A stretch of 64,000 nucleotides of DNA, taken from NCBI GenBank assembly GCA_900155495.1, contig FTLJ01000815.1, forward strand, positions 1 to 64,000, read 5' to 3'. Numbering within the stretch: position 1 is the stretch's first letter; the number at the start of each line of letters is the position of its first letter. This DNA comes from Porogramme epimiltina. Lineage: Eukaryota; Basidiomycota; Agaricomycetes; Polyporales; Polyporaceae. This document shows positions 48,704 through 60,769 of the stretch, piece by piece. The position numbers and the translations under genes were made by a program. The notes beneath the pieces were generated by a model. That model ran no database searches. It had not been told where the DNA came from and saw nothing but the letters and a program-made list of their open reading frames with translations.

Positions 48704-49322
48704 TGGATGCACAGTTTCTGTTTTGGATTTTCACCGTGCTGTGAGATCGTTATTTATCCTTCAGGTTCGGATTGATGTCCGGAATGCTACCACCACGACA
48801 ATGCTACGAATTAGTCACGTCAGATGTAGATACTATTGCGGCTATGGCCCCGCGTTGAGCATATCGTCCAATGCATACTGTCTCCTTTGTAGAACTGTGA
48901 AGGGATCTGATCTACGCAGCGCGGTATGGTTCCTTTGCGCAGGCGTTGACGTAGGGAGGTATGATTGACTCCTGGATCCATTCTACTGTGTGTATCGATA
49001 CCCCTCCTACTGATGCATTGGAGCATGTCGATATATGCGCCTTAATAGGCCGTTCCAGAACCTCCCGAGGGTATCACAATCCTTTGCTCTTCGTATGTTG
49101 AGTATCTGGTGTTGACTTGGAGGGCCGGAGACGTACAAGGTTCCAGAAATGTGCCTTACATTATATCGTCTACATGTCGACTAGCGACTACGCCAATACA
49201 TTAGGATTATATGAAGCACTATGGGTATGCTCTATAGCCAGTCAGCGAGCTCAAACCCCAAGGAAAGCAATATGGATAGCCCCAAAGATCGAAAATGCCC
49301 CACCACACGCGCGCTCCACGGT
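48704..49322. other. Convergent intergenic region
   Basis: About 620 AT-rich bases between the 3' ends of the Ser/Thr-rich gene and the family-B F-box gene. Nothing functional is visible beyond 3' UTRs. Confidence 0.45.
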
Positions 49323-50549
49323 CTAGATGCACGACACCGACAACGTGCCCCTCTCCTGGAACCCAGCCAGCTGCGCCCAGATCTCCTTCTTGACATCTTC
49401 TGCGACGCCGTCCTCGTCGCACACGACAAGGAACGAGACTGTGAGCCCCCGGAACTCGTCACGGCACAAGTCCGCGCCGATGCGCGCCCAGTCGAGCGCG
49501 TGCAGGTCCGCTGGGGTCGCTATCTCGAGAGCGAACGAGACGTCCTGTAGCCGGCGAGAGCGCACCTGCGCGAGCATCGCCGACACCCACGGGAAGAGGC
49601 GGCGCGCGACGAACGCGCGTCCGCCTGTGCCGCGCGCATCAAGCCCGACGAAGTGCAGCGCGCGCAGGCTCGGGTTGTGTGCGAGGTTTACGTGCTCGGT
49701 GAGCGCGCCTGCACCGTTCTCGTCGGTGCTTTCGGGGTGGGCGGGGTCGATAGGGGAGCCGGAGGGGAACTCGACCTGCAGCGACTCGAGGGAGGCGCCG
49801 CTCGCGCGGAGGAGGTCGCCGAGCGGCTTGGTGTCGGTGAGGTCGTGCCAGCAGAGCTGGATCGTCTGCAGGCGCGGCTCTTCTGGGCGGCGGAGGAGCC
49901 ACTCGACGACGAGAGTTGGGGAGGACTTGGAGTCGAGGACGAGGTAGGAGAGCTGCATGCGCCCTGGGTCGGCGGCTTCCGGCTCGGGGGCAACGAGGTC
50001 GTCGTCGAATGGGGAGGGGGAGTCGTGTGTCCACGAGACGGCCTGGAAGTAGAGGTCGCGGAGGGCGGGGAAGGCGGAGAGGAAGGCGATGACATCGCGG
50101 GAGGCGGCAAAAGATACCTCGAAGAGGAAGAGTTGCTGGACGGACGTGGACATTGTTGCAAACGCTGCGCGTGTCTCCTCGCTGAGCGCATGCCATTTCA
50201 CTCGGGTGAGAGTGAGTGACACGACGTTTTTGAGGAGAGGCAGCAGGTCCACAGCGCCGTCAACCCATGTGTCGCCCTCGCGGGGAGTGTCGTCGGATGT
50301 TGCGCCGTCGTAGTCGGCACTGAAGGCGAGTTTGCGAACGCAATGCGCGACAGAGGGACAAGAGATAAGGAGGGCGCGAAAGCGGGAGACATCGTCGGCG
50401 TGCCGTAGGCGGATACTGCGAAAGAGGTGGAAGCGGCTGCTAGGGAGCCAGTCGTGGCAGGTGAGGCTGCACGCGCGGAGGGTGTCGAGGTCGTCCCAAA
50501 GGTAGTCTATGATTTGGTCGCAAAGTTCCGGAGGGAAGGAAGCGGGCAT
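49323..50549 (-). CDS. F-box-like protein (family B, copy 2)
   Basis: A single exon of 408 residues starting MPASFPPELCDQIIDYLWDD. It aligns by eye with the gene at 29218: both share the P-x-E-L-x-D-Q-x-I-D-x-L-W start, a following C-x-L-x-C/A-x-x-W/A-L segment and an end of the LSVSC / LAVRC type. The body is leucine-rich and ends GTLSVSCI. It is presumed to be a substrate adaptor of an SCF ligase. Unlike its relative it has no intron. The open frame runs a few codons upstream, but the first ATG in a good position is at 50549. Confidence 0.8.
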   Translation of the reverse strand: MPASFPPELCDQIIDYLWDDLDTLRACSLTCHDWLPSSRFHLFRSIRLRHADDVSRFRALLISCPSVAHCVRKLAFSADYDGATSDDTPREGDTWVDGAVDLLPLLKNVVSLTLTRVKWHALSEETRAAFATMSTSVQQLFLFEVSFAASRDVIAFLSAFPALRDLYFQAVSWTHDSPSPFDDDLVAPEPEAADPGRMQLSYLVLDSKSSPTLVVEWLLRRPEEPRLQTIQLCWHDLTDTKPLGDLLRASGASLESLQVEFPSGSPIDPAHPESTDENGAGALTEHVNLAHNPSLRALHFVGLDARGTGGRAFVARRLFPWVSAMLAQVRSRRLQDVSFALEIATPADLHALDWARIGADLCRDEFRGLTVSFLVVCDEDGVAEDVKKEIWAQLAGFQERGTLSVSCI

Positions 50550-51063
50550 TATGGGTATAGTCCTAGCGTAGCAGGCGCCATTAGTACGAATTTGCAACAG
50601 GAATGGGAAACACAGTGCTCACTATTAGGGCGTAGGTGCCAGACGGGGGAAGAGAGCGTGTGGGGAAAGAAAAGATGCCCAACTCATAGAGAGAAGTGCT
50701 TTATATACCCCAGCGTATTCTCGGAAGTTTGATGGGATCCGGAGCGACTGCCCCGCATGCCGATGTCGCGGGCGTGGGGGGCGAGAATAGCTGATTGGAC
50801 TGGAGGTCGATCGAAATGGAGGAGGACTGTCATAAAACAAGCGTCCAAACAGGGGCTTGCCAGTGCCTCTAGTCTCCCCTACTCTCCCACATTTGGTCAT
50901 GGTTGCTTCAGCGGCGATGCCTTGAAGTGTGTGTCTCTCTCTTCTTGATAATTGGGGATGGAATATGCGCGCGCCAGATGAAGCTACTCAGTCTCCAAGA
51001 AGCTGGGTTACACAAGATATGTTACGGCATCGAGAGGGCGGGTTGCGGGCAGGCGGCAAAAAG
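50550..51063. other. Intergenic region
   Basis: Promoter side of the F-box gene. GCTTTATATACCC at about 50699-50711 gives TATATAAAG on the minus strand, about 155 bases before the F-box start, a possible TATA box. No gene is seen. Confidence 0.45.
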
Positions 51064-51166
51064 TCCTTCGAGCCGGGATCGAACCAGCGGCCTTGGGATG
51101 CCCCGACAACATCGGGATCGGTTATCCAGTTACAGTCCCACGCTCTTCCAGCTGAGCTATCGAAGG
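51064..51166 (-). tRNA. tRNA-Tyr(GTA) with a 30-nt intron
   Basis: The minus strand folds with acceptor CCTTCGA/TCGAAGG, a full D arm, anticodon stem TGGGA/TCCCA with GTA in the loop, and T arm GCTGG-TTCGATC-CCGGC. A 30-nt intron (51100-51129) follows A37, the canonical place. Eukaryotic tRNA-Tyr genes almost always carry such an intron. A T-run terminator is not obvious. Confidence 0.92.
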
Positions 51167-51329
51167 TTGTATAACATACAAAACGTGTGCTATATGTAGT
51201 ATGTCGTGAGATGATACAATGGCCTCTTGCACGGTACAAGTCAATTACAACAGATCATACATGTACAAAACCCATACAAAAACTTGATCAACATGCGACA
51301 AGAGCTAGAAAAAGGCAATGCGAGCCTTC

Positions 51330-53213
51330 TCAACGCCACCATCTCCTACCCTCGTTGGTCCGTGCAGGTACCACCACGCGCTGCTTACAGTACGGGCATG
51401 TTCCATACTTCTGCGTCAGCCATGGGTCCACACAATCTTTCTGCAAAACAAGCAAGAATGGAGATTTAGCGAGACGAAAGAATGCGCAGGAACATAAGGT
51501 CACTTACGTGATACACATGCCCACAACTAAGCAACCTAAGCGGGTCGGGGGCGTCCCCACCGCCCGCCTGCGCGATTTCCACAGCGCGCGCGTCCCCCGG
51601 CCGCGGTGCCTCGACTTGCATCTCCTCGATTCCGTCCGCGCTCAGTGGGATTGCGCGCATCTCGTGCGCTTCGCCGCCTTCGTCGTTGTGGTCCTTGTGG
51701 TCGTCGTCATGGTCTAAGGCGGCGTCGAGGGTACGATCGCGCTCGCTGAGCCGGCGAGGCGCCTCGAATTCCATCAGGCAGATCCCGCACGTCGCGAGGT
51801 TCTCGGGGAGCCTCACGAAGGGATGTGGTCCCGCTTCCCATAGTGCGTCCCATGGATCCACCTCCGGGTCATTGGGCGTCGTGCCATTGTTTTCGCCGCG
51901 CTCGAGATCCTCTGTGAGCGACCGGCGCTTTGACGAGGGGCGGAAGAATATGAAGCGGCGTTGTCTGGACGTTGTTTTAGGCGGGGAAGTGGATGGAGGG
52001 GCGGTGACGTTGGGACCGAAGGTGTATGGAACTGGGGTTGTGGGACTTGCAAGGTGGTCCTCGGGTGGAGGTGGGATATAGAGCACGAGCGGGATGCGGT
52101 CAACATCCGCACGGGAGAGTTTGCTGACCGGGGGTTGCGCATTGCGTCGTGAATTCATAATGGAGCAGATCATCTGGCGATGAGAGTATGTGAGTACGAC
52201 AAGCGTGCGGGCGTTGTAGGTATGACGCACGGGGACAATGCTGTTGAGCATAAAGCGTATATAGACAAAGATGAGGATAGCATATGTTGCGGTGGAAACA
52301 AGTTGAGCATCGTTACGGCACGCGCCGTGGGTGTAAATGACGAGGATCGCACTAAAGAACCAGATGAGGACGAAGAAGGGATCGAACTTGTGGATCCTGA
52401 ATCAGAGCCGGGATTTAGTGGAACGCAGGCTGGAGTAGACTGGGGCGTACTCACATCATATGTAAACTTTCGTATGTGAGGGGGCAAGTTGCTTGAGGGA
52501 TCGGCGTGTCGGGCACGATCTCCGCAGTTGGGGGTGTTTGACCCGCCCTAGGTGCAGCGGTACGTGCTGCGGGAGAAGGGAGCTGTTGTGCTCGCAGCTC
52601 TCTGCGCTCACGGCGACTGCCAATGCGGCCTCAGCGTCCACTGTTATCCGGAACGGTACCAAGATTCGAGCACGTACCGTCTCCTCCGCCATCTGATATA
52701 CCATGTTACTATGTAACATCTCACTAGGAGGCGTCCTTGCCAAATGAGATTCCACCCGCCGAGGATGGCGCACGCGTCGAGTTGCGTGTTTCCGGGAGCG
52801 TCGCGTCGTGGAGAGGGGCGAATGGCGGCAAACGCAGTGAGTGTTATAATGATAGTTGTCTGATGGAATGTGAGGGACAAGAAGACCCGTGATGCCGACT
52901 GTTGACGCACCTGGACCAAGACGCAGGCGAGGAGGACGACGTAATAGACAATCTCACGACGCTCCCTCCGCGCACTCCTGCTTGGCCCTGCGTAGCCTAG
53001 CGTCAGCCTTATCTTGAGCCATGTTCGCCCGAAGAATCCTGTCGGAGGAGTGGTGCCGTTGCCGGCGCGTGCGGGGGTGGCAGGGGTAGTGCGAGGAGAG
53101 GCGTTCGTGGTGGCAATGCCGGACGCGGGAGGCGAGGTGGGTGGCGTCGGTGCGGCTGGGACCCTCGGGGTATTCAGCCGGGCCAACGGCGGCAGTTGCA
53201 CGACGGAGGCCAT
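51330..53213 (-). CDS. Multi-pass membrane RING-H2 ubiquitin ligase
   Basis: Exons 53213-52911, 52859-52678, 52616-52455, 52396-52231, 52173-51508 and 51440-51330 give 529 residues. Hydrophobic helices YYVVLLACVLVQTTIIITL, FFVLIWFFSAILVIY and TYAILIFVYIRFML lie in the first 270 residues. A C-terminal RING follows: CGIC at 400-403, then SCGHVYHKDC and CPYC. The loop between the first Cys pair and the CxH part is about 84 residues, unusually long and acidic/His-rich (ALDHDDDHKDHNDEGG). RING-H2 membrane proteins transfer ubiquitin to membrane or ER clients; the target is unknown. The last exon alone supplies half the zinc ligands. The start MASVVQLPPLARLN is the first ATG of the open exon. Confidence 0.82.
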
Positions 53214-54291
53214 GGAGGGTGGCGAGAACGGATGAGCTTCTACATAATGCGCATATAAGGAGCCTCAACGAAACCTAAACGGCTTCAAACGCTCGCTGTG
53301 CTTCTCGCCGCAGACCTAGTCAGGTCCGGCGAGGCGGTACACGAGGAAGGCATCCAGCAGGTCCTGAATGGACGCAGGGCTGTCCTCAGGCCTACACGAG
53401 GCGAGGTTAACGTTCGATAGAAGGTAGGCAGTACTCGTGCTCCGTGAGCGAAGATAGCTGGAGGATGGCTGAAGGCAAGGTCGTGCGTATAGCCCCTTCA
53501 CATTCGATTCCCATGCCCACATATGCCATCAACAGACCGTTGCCTCCGGCCCTTCTCCGTCCGTACAAATCTCCCCGATGACCTCGTCTCGCTCATACAC
53601 AGACTTAACGTTTAAGGGGTGGACTAGATCTCATTGCCTGTGTATGTATGCAGTGCAAGCCTCCGATTTACAACCAACTTCTTTACGGAAGGACCTGGCC
53701 ACGCTGATCATGTCTACATGGCTATGCGAGATATTTGGCGACCCATGAACTTGATGGAACAACCCATGGTCATACCACTGTCCGGATTTACGAGGCTGGA
53801 AGACAGCAATGGAGTGTGTTGGTAGCGCGAAAGCAGTGGGGAAGGAGGAGTAGGTTTGCCACAATGTGTTCATTGATCACGAATGGGCGGTGCAGTTTGT
53901 AACAACGATTGCGCTAGAGAACCAGATGTCGATGAAAATATGGTCGGATGTAGAGAGCCTGTGAAACAGAACTCTTTGCAACGATCAGTGAGTGGTCTGT
54001 ACGCTCATGACCAGGGACAGGGGGATTCCGGGGGTTTTCTCGTCGGTCTGGCCCGTGATGGGGTAGCGAATCTGTTGAATGGACAATGTTGTGACTATGC
54101 CGGCATCTCCGCACAGAAGATCTCCAGTTGAAATCACGGCGGTGTGCAGTCTTGCTCGCATGCTATATAATTATAAATCGCGTCTTAACGCAAGCCTCGC
54201 GGTGGACGTGCTGAGTGAAGTTGTCGAGCAATCGAGATGAAAGGGTGTCTAATTATGGCAGTGGATAGTGTATGGGAGACATTTGAGAAGG
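53214..54291. other. Intergenic region
   Basis: About 1.1 kb between the RING-H2 start and the PAM17 stop. Frames of 60-80 codons exist on both strands; none is convincing, and one contains a chance GDSGG string. Confidence 0.45.
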
Positions 54292-55164
54292 TTAATCCTC
54301 CGAAAGGAAACCCGTGGCTTTTCGCCGGAACTTGGCTTGGTCCCTCAGCCACTACAACATAGCGCCTCATAGTTAGCATCACCTACTATGCGAAAAGGAT
54401 TGAGACTAACCTGTCTGTAATCGTGCAGAGACCCAATCTTCTCCCCTACGAAGTACAGAGTTAGGCCACGGAGGAGGGAAAAGGTTATTTAAACTGTACA
54501 GGAACGCACCATAATAATCGGGAACGGGGTTGGTAGCGCTCTGAGCAGTAGGGTCCACCCGGTTCTTGACGATGTGCTCGTGGAACTGCTTGTCGCGTTT
54601 TTCGATAAGCCTCATGAGGCGGCGGTGCGTCATGCGCCAAATGCTTGACCCGACGACTGGGCCCACGAGATAGCCCAGGCCTGGAGCGGATGAGGCTATG
54701 GCGCATCTCGAATAGACGGGAAGAAACGTACCTGCACAGCCTAAGGTGGCTGCACCGTACACAAACATAGGATCGATGTTCTTAAAACGCGTGATTAGTT
54801 GGGTGAAGTTGCACATACGATGGGGGTGAACGCACGAATATAGGTTTACTAGGGTCCATCTCAAGAGTCCCGAAGTACGAGACACCCCCAACAAAGCCCG
54901 CAATAGTAGCGGGGATAGTCACGGCCTGCCGGACAATGAGGCGCACGTCTGATATACGTGACAAAAGCGACGCACCGTCTCCCATCTCCTTTTGCGCTTG
55001 CGGATAGCCAGATATTCCTGCCACGGAAGGGTTTCTGTCTCTGCTGGTGGAGCCTGGGCTTTGGTCGCCTTCCCGCGGCGCAGGGCTGGCGTCCTCAGTC
55101 GTGCGGAGGGGGTAGTGGTTCGTGCAAGGGGCTTGGCCAGCGGCCGCAGCTGTCTGGACGACAT
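54292..55164 (-). CDS. PAM17: Presequence translocase motor subunit Pam17
   Basis: Exons 55164-54976, 54925-54836, 54780-54732, 54680-54510, 54445-54411 and 54351-54292 give 197 residues. A basic mitochondrial presequence is followed by WQEYLAIRKRKRRWET, two membrane spans (TIPATIAGFVGGVSYFGTLE; VYGAATLGCAGLGYLVGPVV) and the conserved SSIWRMTHRRLMRLIEKRD, KNRVDPTAQSATNPVPDYYG, EKIGSLHDYRQWLRDQAKFRRK block. Pam17 links the TIM23 channel to the Hsp70 import motor at the inner membrane. Length and motif order match the family. All six exons are short, so a single-frame reading misses most of the protein. Confidence 0.93.
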
Positions 55165-55534
55165 AGTGAAGCAGGTGTGTGGCCTCGGTGAGGACTTCAA
55201 ATGTGGACGAGTTCAAGTGGCGGGCGTCATGACACGTGCGCGTCGGGACCCATAGACGCTCATCGAGGTCTAGATGGGCCGGCTGTCCTGACCTCTGAGC
55301 CCTCCTGGCCGAAGCCGCCGAGGAGCCACCGTGTCGATGCTGATCAAGCCGTTAGTGCGCGTAATGCGCACGTTTATCTTCATCCGCTGCTTTTCTGCTC
55401 GAGCCTACCCCGACTTGAACTTACTTTCAGGTTGAAACTGGATTAATGTGAGAGCGTTCCAGCGGAGGAAGGAATATTCACTCAACCTTATCGATAGGAG
55501 CTGAGCTGTTATAACAATTCCCCCCATCTAGACA
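55165..55534. other. Divergent intergenic region (PAM17 / FBXO31-like)
   Basis: About 370 bases between two divergent start codons, probably a shared promoter. No clear TATA or other motif is seen. Confidence 0.45.
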
Positions 55535-56934
55535 ATGCACAACATTGTACTCGACCTCCCATACGATGTCCTACAGCACATCTTCGCCCATGCTACTCCT
55601 GTGGATACTTTGCGGTTCATCTCCTGCTCACGCAAGCTTTACTATTCACTCATAGACGACGACTCCACCTGGCGACGATTTTGTGCCCCTTATGGCATCG
55701 AAGATACCGGTTCTTTCTCCCGTCGTTCCTTCAGGACGATATACGGACGCCTTCTTCACCCGTACGGGCCGTTGTTAGGGTTTTGGTGCAGCGATTACCC
55801 CTTTAAAGGCAACATCATCCAGTTTCGTCTTCTCCCTGACAATTGGCAACGCAACGGCGAAAATATAATCTGCGGCGACGTGTGGAAGTTCGCCACGGAG
55901 TCCATCCACCCGCCCCCTCATCATCCCGCATACATCGAGTTTATCCAGATTGGATTCACACCCTTAGACAAGGCTACGCCGGATACGATAAACGACGTCC
56001 GAATCAGCTGGCACATCCGCACCAGGCAAGATTTTGGTTTCTCTGCCAATAATGGCCCGTCGGTACAGTACCATATGGACGGCGACGAACGCTCCCAACC
56101 CTCCCTACACGTCATCGCTCCCAATACACTCACGGTCCAGCTCACCAACTTTTTCGCCCGCCCGGTATTCAGCCCCGAGTTCCCACCCTCTCCCACCGCG
56201 CCGTGGTACGACGCCGAGCGCACTGTCCCGCGCTTGCCGCAAGAGGAACCACCACCGATCGTGTTGCCGCCTGTGTGGCCGTTCCGACACACTGTGGGTG
56301 ACGTACGCTACGTCGAGAGCGCTATGAAGCCCGCTTCGATCTCGTTCTTCCCGCCCGCGAACGCGAACGCCGCAGACTACACACTCTTGCTGCATGCGCC
56401 GATGCATCCTCTCAGCGGGCCGTTCGCAGCGGTCCGCCCTCGATATTACCCTCTCCGTACCGTCGGGCGCGCGAACGTGGACCCCCGCGCGGGCGGCTGG
56501 AGCGCGGGCTCGCTCGAGGGACTCTGGCTAGGCGACTACGGACCGCATGGAACGGAGTGTGTGTTCATTGAACACGATGCTGCTGCAGCGCAGCTCCGCG
56601 CGTGGAAGATCACAGGCGACCCGAACGTGCCGAGGGGCGTCTGCACCTGGCAGGCATACTTGCAAGGGGAGACAGCGTGTGAAGATCCTGTAGGATCAGG
56701 TATTCGCGAGTTTAGGGGGTATGGGCGCACCGCGCAGCATGGGTACATGTGAGTTCTTTCTTGAATGTTGTGCCGGTGACAGGACATTGAGAGGGCACGT
56801 GCAGCGAGCCGACTTCAGTCCCAGCGCGGGTATACGTGCACGGAGAGGACAAAATCAGCGTCGAATTCAACGGCCTCTCTTTATTGACTTACATCAGGTA
56901 TCGGATGGAGCGCGGGAGAACTGGAGACGACTGA
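55535..56934 (+). CDS. FBXO31-like F-box protein
   Basis: Exons 55535-56748 and 56805-56934 give 447 residues. The F-box is at residues 6-45 (LDLPYDVLQHIFAHATPVDTL ... WRRFC). The body ends with LEGLWLGDYGPHGTECVFIE, LRAWKITGDPNVPRGVCTWQ and IREFRGYGRTAQHGY, the pattern of the FBXO31 substrate-binding fold. In vertebrates FBXO31 binds C-terminally amidated or phosphorylated clients (established), but the fungal target is unknown. The last exon supplies the closing strand, with VYVHGEDKISVEF and RYRMERGRTGDD. A second, broken copy of that exon lies at 61375-61545. Reading through the intron would end the protein right after the splice donor. Confidence 0.85.
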
Positions 56935-58157
56935 GCAGTCGTCGGTCGCGGTCGTGTGAGTCGAACCTTCTCGATTTCTGTACCTGTGTATTCAATGTCG
57001 TTGTGGCATGGCAGCGCTCCTCCGACAATAGCCAAGAATCGTTCAGAAGGATTGGACCATGCATGGATAATTCACCATCATGGCTATAGCCGAGCCATTA
57101 ACGTAACCCTGTCTTCGCGGACAATGAATGTGTTGTATTACGACCGGCAGGATCCGTCCAGTGGGCGTAGCATCAACTCCGCGATCTGTCGGGTGTGCTC
57201 CCCGGGGACCCACACTTACCGCAGCAGGAGCTGTTTGTATTATTTCTGGACAGACGCCGTCACCACGTAAAATGTCGACACCAAACTGCAAGCGTGATTT
57301 CTCTTGTGCCACTCCACACGGTACACTCGAGAAGTCGCGACGCTCAATCGTATTCCCTCTTCCCAACCGGGAGCTTCATCAAAACTACAAGACTAAAGCG
57401 GCTCGGTCGTATCTTCGACGTGGTACGCTTCGCATTTACCTAGCTGCAGGCTGAAGTCTGATACTCTGGATAGTTGAGTAGCGTGTGTCATTTGTGTTGC
57501 ACTGAGCCTTATAGACATCCTTATAACGGTGAGACGCAACCTCACGCACATGTGGGTTCAAGGCGCCCAGGAGGGTGACGTGTTACGTGTTCACACGTAG
57601 CGGGATGACCCAGCGCTTCTTCACCACCTTCATCCTTACTTAGCTTCGTTCATCATGTTGCCTCCCTAATACACCAGGTACACAGAAGTTTTCCCGGGCT
57701 GATCAGCTCTTGTATAGAGTCAGCGTCGGCGAAGTGGGCTAGGACGAGGGGCGCAACGCTCCTTCTGGACGCTATTGTGAGCTCTTTTGGCAGCTCTCCT
57801 GACATCTTGGCACCGGTTGACGCGTCCATCAGCTCGCTCCCCGGACTGTACGCCGTCGTCAGGAGCAGGACAATGTCCTCAACTCCAGAGGTGTCCAACG
57901 CACCCGTCTCTCCCGCAAGCGATCGCGGCGAAGCTCTGGGCCGGCGGCCTACCGTGGGGGTGCTCCGACGTGTGGCGAAGGACTCCCAAGCACTCGCCCT
58001 ACAAAACCGCTATGTCCATAGTGCTGCGAATCTCGACCCCCGCAACCACTAAACCGCCATTCCTTCCACTTCTGACCTGCGCTGGTCGCTTTTCCATCTC
58101 GTACCCTCACTATCAGAACACGCTCCTGCAACAGTCACAGACGCTAGCGTCTTCGTT
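56935..58157. other. Spacer with duplicated, possibly relic sequence
   Basis: The stretch 57600-58150 is related to 62320-62885 in the second unit. Both hold short open segments such as SISSLPGLYAVV- and SISSLPRAVH-type frames that look like remains of a lost upstream gene or 5' UTR exons. No intact gene can be supported. Confidence 0.5.
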
Positions 58158-60769
58158 ATGACCTCAGCTTCATCTACACCTGCTCCAAATGACATGCGTC
58201 CGTCACAAGTATCTGCAAGTAGTGGCCCTTCAATCCAGGTACGCTCATCACTTACCCGAGACATTGTCAAGATGGTGATACTAATACCGAATCACTCAGA
58301 TTGATCCTCCTACGCCTTCGCGTGATGTTGAATTCTCGCTCGATCCACTTCCTGGTTTCTCGCCACACTCTATTCCACCCTCAGTCATTGGCACACCATA
58401 TCGCAACGCCAGTAACACATCACTAGCATCGTTTCAGCCATTAATTCGAACTCAATCGCCATCAGAGGCCCAGCCTGAGCACCAGGAGCAACCTAGCACC
58501 CATACCCCTCAACGACAGGATACCCTTTTCTCGATGAAATCAGGAAGCTCTCTTTCTCAGACGAATACTGAAGGTAGACCGGGGCGCCTCATGGTAAGCA
58601 TATTGTACTAGGGAACACGAATTTGGCTTACGCATTCCTTGTCAGCCTGCAATTGCCAGCGACCCTGTCGCCCCGGAGACAGGAAGCACTGCGAAGGCCT
58701 GGTCTGAGTGCGCTCGCACTATGATGGAATATGACGAATCGAATGTCAAGCGATGGAAGGACGAGATAGACACTCTCCTTGTTTTCGTGAGTTCGCATCA
58801 CATGCTAATCGAGGCTTAGATCTGACCCGCGCTATTAGGCTGGCCTGTTTTCTGCAGTCGTAACGGCCTTCGTCATAGAGTCTTACAAGTCACTTCGCCC
58901 TGAACCTTCGGAGGCCATCATCCATGCGCTAGAGCGCATCTCCGCCCAATTGCACAACATCTCTGAGGTCGAGTCGCCAGCATCAACCCCGGACTCACAC
59001 TTCGTCCCTGTCCACATCGCCGTCCTCATCAACTGCCTCTGGTTTGCAAGCTTGGCCTTCTCTCTTGCTGTGGCCTTCGTCGGACTCACTGTCAAGCAAT
59101 GGCTCGGAGAGTACACCGCAGGCCTCCGGTCTTTATCCAGCTCTCACCACCAGATTTCCATGAAGCAAGCGCGTGCACGCCAACGTCGGCACGATGCTCT
59201 TCGCTCGTGGAAGGTCCACGTGATCAGAGACGCCCTTCCCGCTATGCTCCTCTTCTCTATCATCCTCTTCTTCATCGGCATCATCCGCCTCTTCATCGCC
59301 ATCAACCTCTTCTTGGGCGTATTCTTGGGAATGCTACTGGGCTCCGTCGTCGCGTTCGCATTCTTCACGTCCGCCGCCCCAATCGCCAGCGAGTCATGCC
59401 CCTACCGATCCTCTCAAGCCCTGATGTTCTTCTCCGCGGCGCAACTCGCAATATCTGCGTGGAATAAAGTCTCCCTCTGCGCTATCAGGAAGCGGCGTCA
59501 GGACGACGCCAATTGTTCAGACGAGACGGAAGGCAAGCTTCCCATGCCATCCACCTCTCCTTCGTACCACTCCAAGAGGCCGAGTCTCTCATCCCAAGCA
59601 AGCATCAATTCCGCTTCCCGAGGGCACTGCTTTCATAGGACGTACTCCACCTTCCAGGAACGGGAAGAGGCCGCACTCCTCAAGTCCAAGGAGCCTTATG
59701 AAACCAACATTCTCGACGAGTTCGATCGCATCAAAATGGATACGACCTCGATCCGGAGCATCGTGCGCCCCTGCTTGCGTACCCTCGTCCTCAAGGAGGC
59801 GATGTGGTGCATGCGACGGATGCTCTCCCGGCGTACGGACGGGAAAGAGGACGACAACCGGCCGGAATGGGATGCGGACCTCGACGACGATACCGTCGCT
59901 GTCTTCGCGGACATCGCTCTCGACCTTCTCGAGCGAAGGGAGCTCGCTGGAGAGGCGTTCCAAGATATCACCGAGGGCCTTGAAATCCCTGACGGCGCGC
60001 AAAACCAACACGTCTCGCCGAGTTGTCTGGTCGACATTAACAATACGCGGATGTATCTCTTCGAGCTGTTGAAGCGGTTCTTCCTCGCCCGCCATCATAA
60101 TGGCCTCCTCGAACGCAGATACACGCGAGTTGTTCATGTGCTCGCGGCGTATAGGCGACATTCCACCCCTGAGAATGGCCGACAATCAATATACGCTATA
60201 TTGGCGTCCCTCAATGAGAGTATTGTTCCGGGCTCTGTGAAACCTCAAGGTGTGTCCCCCTCTCCGCCGTAACATAAGAGAGACTGAAACGAAGTTTGTT
60301 AGATGTCGACGACGTAATAAGCTACGTGCGGGGACCCCTTTCTGAAGACTTTAAAGATGCAATGCCGCGAGCCACGCTCTGTGTCTGCACACTCGCTATC
60401 CGGATAATGACCCTGCTCCCCGCCCAGACAGACAACCCACAATCAACTCAACTCTCTGACATCGTTGAGCTCGCACTCACTGACCTATTGGAGGACTACG
60501 GTCTAGAAAGGATCTTCGCTGCCGACTTTCCCCGAGCTATCGATGCCTTCCTTCTCTCCGTCGGATCGTTTGCGGAAGAGCATCGGGCACTTCTGTCAAG
60601 CCGATCCGACCCCGGGCGACGGTGGCGAGAAGCTTGGGCCGCAGCTCGCCAGGTAATAATTCTAAAGTATCTAGGATTCATCCGTCCGAACACTCCGCGC
60701 GTGACAGCCCTCGCCGCGATAGTTGCCAACATCACCAAGATCACGGAGGGAGAGCAGAACCAGGCTTGA
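58158..60769 (+). CDS. DUF6535 membrane protein, copy 1
   Basis: Exons 58158-58238, 58300-58593, 58646-58786, 58839-60249 and 60303-60769 give 797 residues. An N-terminal Ser/Pro-rich region (about 150 residues) precedes RWKDEIDTLLVFAGLFSAVV, the DUF6535 signature. This continues into FVIESYKSLRPEPSEAI, further spans (NCLWFASLAFSLAVAFVGLT; LPAMLLFSIILFFIGIIRLF; FLGMLLGSVVAFAFF) and a cytosolic helical tail. DUF6535 proteins are abundant in Agaricomycetes and have no known function; some look like membrane-anchored receptors or regulators, but this is speculation. All introns agree in phase. The second copy starts at 62890. Confidence 0.85.

Noticed and set aside
53883..54131. Frame containing GDSGGFLVG, reminiscent of a trypsin active site
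   Set aside because: No His or Asp catalytic motifs, no signal peptide and too short; the string is a chance match.
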